Below, in pieces: positions 59,322-64,000 of a stretch of 64,000 nt of DNA. The notes below the pieces were generated by a model. It had not been told where the DNA came from. It did no database searches and saw only the letters and a program-made list of their open reading frames with translations. Source of the DNA: Cheiracanthium punctorium (Eukaryota > Arthropoda > Arachnida > Araneae > Cheiracanthiidae); NCBI GenBank assembly GCA_038373885.1, contig JAWZYV010012358.1, forward strand, positions 186,001 through 250,000, read 5' to 3'. A program made the translations under genes and the position numbers. Position 1 is the stretch's first letter; each line of letters opens with the position of its first letter.

Positions 59322-60785
59322 TTATGGTATCTACCCTCTACTGAAAAATTCTCCAGAAAAACTTTAGTTTTCAAAACTAACTCTTGCAGTCCGTTTAGCG
59401 AGTAGTCTGAGCGAGATGATAACGGCTGGGTACGAAAACAGTTCTTCGAATGTTGGGTAACGGGACGTTACCTTCCGTACGAGGTTTGGTGCTGCCATCT
59501 GGTTTGTGTTTTAGGAAATTATTTTAACCCGAAATTTTTCTTTGTTGCACTAGGGTCACATTGCAACTACAGTGAAGGGTAGCATTGTGTATACACCGCG
59601 GACAGACATAGTAATCTTATAGCGACTCTACTGAACAGTCGCGGCGACTGTTTGTAACTCTATTGTGACTGTATTGCGTGGTCGCATTACAGTCACAGGG
59701 GATGGTCGTTTTATTAGGGTACTCAGACACGTAATACACGATCACTTACATACTGCCTTTTCATCTTTTTGACTTGGTACAACTACTTTATGTGTTATCT
59801 GGTAGGTAGCGCTGTCTGTATTTAAGAAAACATATGTGGATCGTTTTCCGCTAGGATCATTTTGGGTCCTATATATGTATACTTGGCCTACACTATATAC
59901 AATAATCATATGAAATAAAACATAATGCGATACAGAATTTTTTAGTGTATTCAAATCACAAAGTGCAATCTATTTTCTATGTGAGATATATTTTAGTTAG
60001 GTGTAAAATTCTGTGAAAACTGGTGGTGGATTGACTGACATTTATGGCTCACACTCTAGTTAAAAACAATTTCTTCATTTTTATTATACCACGCGTACAT
60101 TGTCAGGATTTTTGCACTTGACAGCTTATTATTATTGTTTGCTGACATAGATTTATCGGTTGAAAACTTTTAAAGAGAGAAATAATGGAATACAAAATAT
60201 TTCATATTTTTAAATTTTTAAAATGTGATAAAACACCATCAAAATTTCACTGACAGTTTCAGATATATTACTATTGCTCAATTATAGAAAAAAAGAGTAT
60301 TGTATGATTAAAAAAAAATCTGACATCACTAAGTCCATTCAAATTAAAACCCAATGATGGGTAAATTGGAAAGAACACATCAAGTGCCAAATAGTGCTGA
60401 AAGAACTAGCAATCTTTTAATATTCTTAATAAAACTTAGAGTAAATTGGTTTGAAAAAAATGGGAAAATTAATGCATACACTTTTATGATCTAGAACAAT
60501 GTTCAGGAAACGGTGCCGTTTCGCAAGGTTTTACTGCCGGTCCACTTACGTCAAATGTATTAAAAAGTAATAGACAACAAATGTTTCATAAACTAAACAC
60601 TATATTTGAATAACGCTTGATTTAATAAATAAAATAGATAATAACATTATAGATATTAATATTTGCTAAAGCTGGCCAGTGAAATATTTTTCCTATTTTT
60701 TCCAGTCCGCCGATGTAAACAAATTGAGAAACATTGATCTAGAATAATTTTTAACAAAGGAATATTCAATATGTTAAAGTTTAAC
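59322..60785. other. Intronic DNA
   Basis: Includes a GTCGC/GTCAC-rich patch (59560-59700). No exon recognised until 60786. Confidence 0.4.
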
Positions 60786-60982
60786 CTTCTTCATTCCAGA
60801 ATTTTTTCTGATGCGTCATCATAAATGAAGAATAAGTAGCATTACACAATTTATAGAATGCATTTTTAGTGATGGGACTGAGTTTGTTGAAATTTATTTG
60901 ACCGTCTTCTGAAATTGGAAGTGCTATCTTGCTTTCAGAGCTACTCTCTGCATCATCATCTAGGAACACCTCTTCGGTATCA
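60786..60982 (-). CDS. BDP1: BDP1 (TFIIIB B'') exon: pre-SANT linker and start of SANT domain
   Basis: The acceptor TTTTATTTAG is followed by an open segment: acidic FLDDDAESSSESK, then LPISEDGQINFN (the short 'EDGQI' block that precedes SANT in BDP1 proteins), TYSSFM, and FWNEE at the start of SANT. The donor is G|GTTAAA. The final G plus AG of the next exon completes a glutamate codon, so the SANT reading continues in phase at 53779. The first base (T) completes a serine codon with the AG left over from the repeated exons upstream. This double phase agreement is the main support for one gene across all these exons. Confidence 0.8.
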
Positions 60983-61178
60983 CTAAATAAAATTTAAGTA
61001 CACGCTGTTACAATATAAAGCAGTTCATGAAAGATTAGCTGTGCTATAAATTTAACTATTAACCAAGAAGGAAGTCTAAATCAAGTATTCAAGGACAAAT
61101 CATTGCTTCAAATGCATTAACTATTAAAAATTGACACTTTTGCTTTATTTGAAACGTTTTAAAAATGAAAGCCCAAAC

Positions 61179-61297
61179 TTTCTTGAGATCTTTGGCTTCT
61201 TGAAAATTACTTGATCTTCTCTAAAAATTTTAAGTATTGTCACTGAGCTTTGAGAGCTATTTCCTGGATTACCCGATAAGCACCCCTTCTTAGTATA
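61179..61297 (-). pseudogene. BDP1: BDP1 repeated exon, unit D (probably decayed)
   Basis: This copy is homologous to units A-C (YTKKGCLSGNPG, SSQSSV, KKPKISR) but its acceptor edge reads TTCAAG|TATAC in place of TTAG|GTATAC, and its donor edge reads AAA|GTTTGG. The exon would be 119 bp and break phase with its neighbours. It is probably skipped or dead. Confidence 0.55.
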
Positions 61298-61503
61298 CTT
61301 GAAGAAAATTAAATAAAACCCGCTAAAATATAAGACAGTTAATGTAAAATTTTAATTAATTTATCAGTTAAGTAAGAAAAGGGTCTAAATAGATTAATAA
61401 GAAAAAATACATCATGCCAAAGGCATCAAGTATGAAGAAAAGAAAAGAAAATACTTTGATGTCATTGCTTTATTTGAAGAGTTCCCAAAATGAAAGTCCA
61501 AAC

Positions 61504-61619
61504 CTTCTTGACCTCTTTGGCTCGTTGAGGTTTCACCTTCTTTGGAAATTGTAAGTTTTGATACTGAGCTTTGAGGGCTACTTTCTGGTTTATCGGATAG
61601 GCACTCTTTCGTAGTATTC
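61504..61619 (-). pseudogene. BDP1: BDP1 repeated exon, unit C (4-bp deletion)
   Basis: The splice edges are intact (TTCCTTAG|G and AAGAAG|GTTTGG), but the exon is 116 bp, 4 bp shorter than units A and B, losing part of the E-I-I codons. If included it would shift the frame of everything downstream, including the SANT domain. So it is either skipped or an allele-level or sequencing error. Confidence 0.6.
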
Positions 61620-61790
61620 CTAAGGAAGAATAAAGTACAACTTGCTAAAATATAAGGCAGTTAATGTTAAAACTTCAATACTAACGTAAGAAAAAATACA
61701 TCAGCCATAAGCATCAAGTTTGAGAAAAGAGAAGAAAATCTTTTGATGCCATTAATTCATTTGAAGAGTTCTCAAAATGAAAGTCCAAAC

Positions 61791-61910
61791 CTTCGTGATT
61801 TCTTTGGCTTCTTGCAAATTATTTCATCTTCTTTAGAAATTGTATGTTTTGACACTGAGCTTTGGGAACTACTTCCTGGATTATCGGATATGCACTCCTT
61901 CCTAGTATTC
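61791..61910 (-). CDS. BDP1: BDP1 repeated exon, unit B (intact)
   Basis: A 120-bp symmetric exon between CTTCCTTAG and GTTTGG. It is open throughout, encoding NTRKECISDNPGSSSQSSVS, then a basic end KKPKKSRR. It starts with one base and ends with two bases of split codons, so it can be added or skipped without changing frame. The content (serine-rich, acidic, then KPK-basic) suggests a disordered N-terminal repeat. Function of the repeat is unknown. Confidence 0.65.
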
Positions 61911-62079
61911 CTAAGGAAGATTAAAGTACAACTCGCTAAAATATAAGACAGTCAATTAAAAGTTCAACACTAACGTAAGAAAAAATGGATCACGTCATAA
62001 GCATCAAGTATGAAAAAAGAAAACAAAAGATTTAATGCCATTCATTCATTTGAAGAGTTCTCAAAATGAAAGTCCAAAC

Positions 62080-62199
62080 CTTCTCGACCTCTTTGGCTTG
62101 TTGAGAATTATTTCACTTTCACTAGAAATTATAAGTTTTGGTACTAAGCTTTGAGAGCTACTTGCTAGATTATCAGATAGGCACTTCTTTCTAGTATAC
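62080..62199 (-). CDS. BDP1: BDP1 repeated exon, unit A (intact)
   Basis: The same length (120 bp), phase and splice edges as unit B. It encodes YTRKKCLSDNLASSSQSLVP, a short acidic stretch and KPKRSRR. The conserved intron flanks (ATCTTCCTTAG before; GTTTGGACTTTCATTTTGAG after) show that the duplication unit of about 290 bp includes intron on both sides. More exons of the gene presumably lie to the right of the window. Confidence 0.65.
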
Positions 62200-62549
62200 C
62201 TAAGGAAGATTAAAGTACGACTCGCTAAAGTATAAGACAGTTAATGTAAAATTTCAATAGATTTATTTATCAGTTAATTAAGAAAAGTGTATAAATAAAT
62301 TAATAAGAAATAGTACATCATGACAAAAGCATCAAGTATAAACAAAGTAATGTATATAAAAAAAAAGTAAAAAAAAATTAAGTCAATTCCTACTTAGGTC
62401 AACAAAGAAAAGTTTTATTTTAGTTACTTTTTATTAAATTTAAATCATAACATTTATTTAATGAATTAACACTTGAGCAATCTATTTGAATTTGAGTGGA
62501 TGAATAAAAAGTATTTTATTAACGACTGCAAATTTGAATAAGATATATA

Positions 62550-62900
62550 AATAAAACTCGGATATTCGAGCCTCGTCAGGGGGAGATCTCTCTGAACAAC
62601 CCTAATTTTTTAGTTTCATTATTGCCATATAATAATAGATTAACAATAGATTAAAGCTGTTGTGAACTAATAGTATTTAAATACATGTAAAAAATACATA
62701 TGAAGCATATTCCACAGCTTACGAAATATTGTAATAATAGATTAAAGCTGTTGTGAACTAATACTATTTAAATATATGTAAAATTATGTCGCATACTTTT
62801 ATGTCGCATACTTTTATGTCGCATTTTTAGGACACATTTTTCAATAAAGGGTGTTAAGAGATAAAATGACATAGTCATTAATATATATAGAGTGAGAATG
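62550..62900. repeat. Dispersed repeat, copy 2, inverted relative to 53790-54460
   Basis: The block reads, reversed, the same GAGGCTCGAA / GGGGGAGATCTC end, ACAGCTTTAATCTATT, TATTAGTTCAC and ATGCGACATAA phrases as copy 1, with two tandem sub-units. Together the two copies form an inverted pair about 8 kb apart bracketing two BDP1 exons and the exon array. Confidence 0.7.
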
Positions 62901-62929
62901 TGAACTAATAGTAGGAATTGAAAAAAAGA

Positions 62930-64000
62930 GATGCACAGTTACATGTTACAATAGCTCTAAATACAAAATTTCAACATTCCACGGTTAGTTTTAGAGTTAT
63001 GCGAAATGAGAAATAATTTTTCGCGCCAAATTTAGTCATATTACGGCAAGGCAAAACTCGCCAAGGTCGACGACCAGTGGCGAGGTTTTAGGCATGGACC
63101 GAACAATGACTGACTATCGTCAAATTTGGTCATATTTCGGTAAAACTCGTCAAGATCGACGACAAATAGCAAGATTTTGGCCATGGACCAAACAATGACT
63201 GACTATTGCCAAATTTGGCGATATTTCTCATAAACTCGCCTAGGACGATGAAAAATGGCGATATTTTGGGCATGGAAAAAATGACTGATTGCCTCCATAT
63301 TCGGCGATATTTTGGAAAAACTAGCCAAGATCCATGACAAATGCCGAGATTTTGGGCATGGACCAAACAGTGACTGACTACAGATCTAATATATTGAAGA
63401 TGTCCATAGACATTAATGTATTGAAATTCTTTTGGGTGGTCCTGTCAATAAACTCTCCAGTAGATTGGAACCAAAAAATCGAGACGCGCAGTTAGATGTT
63501 ACAGCAATCTTATATATAAAATTTCAATATTCTACGACTAATAGTTTTTGAGATTTGAGAGTAAAATACACACACACGTACAAAAGTCGCCAAGCTTGGC
63601 GTAATTCTTGTGGAAGGCGGAAGGCACGTGACCGTGGTCGGACCATTACCAAACTATATGGTAGGACGGTACTGTACTTAAAATGGATGAACGTCCCTAA
63701 AACTGCCATTGACCGTAAAGTGTTGGAAATCTTTTGAGTGTTCCTGTAGCAACACTATAAATGATAAAGTCACTTTCTTCCATTGAAAATTCATTTTATA
63801 ACCCTTAACAGCATACATCATATCTGAGTCGTTTGAACTAGCCTATTACCTCTAAAATACGCTTTAATGAATTTCTGCCCATAGAGCGTAAAGTATTTAA
63901 AGTCTTTTGGGCGGCCCTGTAGATAAACTATCCAGTCAAATGGGACCAAAATGGCGGGTGCACAACTAGATGTTACAAAAATCCTGAAAGTTTCAACATA
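62930..64000 (+). repeat. Dispersed tandem-repeat family, copy 3 (continues past the window)
   Basis: It is in plus orientation, with ACTAGATGTTACA, CTTTTGGGTGGTCC, CCATTGACCGTAA, CCCATAGAGCGTAA and CCAAGCTTGGCG phrases in the order seen at 21780-22640. The palindromic end is not reached within the window. Confidence 0.7.
63020..63385 (+). repeat. 88-bp tandem repeat, four units
   Basis: The unit (c/t)CAAATTTGG(c/t)(c/g)ATATTTCGG...AAACTCG(c/t)CAAG(g/a)TCGACGA...GATTTTGGGCATGGACCAAACAATGACTGACTA repeats about four times with roughly 80-85% identity by eye. One unit exists in copy 1 and about three in copy 2 of the family. Confidence 0.85.

Larger units (their letters stand above)
61140..62275 (-). 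repeat. Tandem array of four units of about 290 bp containing the repeated exon
   Basis: Units begin about every 290-325 bp (exon starts at 62199, 61910, 61619, 61297). Similarity covers the exon and about 100 bp of flanking intron, including GTATAAGACAGTTAATGT-type and AAGCATCAAGT phrases. Units A-C are most alike; D is the most diverged. Confidence 0.9.

Overview
This is AT-rich animal nuclear DNA, most likely arthropod and perhaps a spider or other chelicerate (inference from the transposon mix and a spliced host gene; no species marker is present). There are no operons, rRNAs, tRNA genes or CRISPR arrays. About half of the window can be assigned to mobile elements or their relics.

Host gene. 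The only host gene I can support lies on the minus strand at the right end: a homologue of BDP1 (TFIIIB component B''), the RNA polymerase III initiation factor. Two exons (60786-60982 and 53419/53432-53779) join in phase across an intron of about 7 kb and form the SANT/Myb domain. Upstream (61179-62199) is a tandem array of four copies of one symmetric exon of about 120 bp. Two copies are open, one has lost 4 bp and one has a damaged splice edge. A possible last exon is at 50236-50306. The introns hold two MITEs, an inverted pair of repeats, a Helitron and SINE-like DNA.

Mobile elements, left to right: piggyBac-type TTAA MITE (2608-3051); a 2.4-kb element with CCCAGAtAGCACA termini and AAGCTT-rich subterminal repeats (4114-6540); tRNA-derived SINEs (about 6150, 9045-9275, about 56890); a piggyBac transposase relic (about 12010); fold-back elements (13430-14600, 27850-28501); a Helitron 3' end (15000-15188); an LTR-retrotransposon fragment (20328-21455); a dispersed tandem-repeat family (20380-22864, 47521-49060, 62930-64000); a fossil pogo/Tigger-type transposon (29572-32520). 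Directly abutting it is a DNA transposon of about 2.6 kb (32525-43470). It carries a decayed gene of an uncharacterised arthropod protein family and is itself split by a nearly complete Ty3/Gypsy retrotransposon (34102-42394, minus strand). Two non-autonomous Helitrons (45799-47097 and 57545-59321) differ by about three units of an internal 156-bp repeat.

How parts work together. The Gypsy element has gag, protease-RT-RNase H and integrase reading frames between near-identical LTRs, with a T-TTA-AAC slippery heptamer directly before the gag stop codon. It carries at least two frame breaks in pol, so this copy is probably dead. The most novel items are the transposon carrying the uncharacterised protein and the BDP1 exon array. 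All family names rest on motif recognition by eye; no searches were run.
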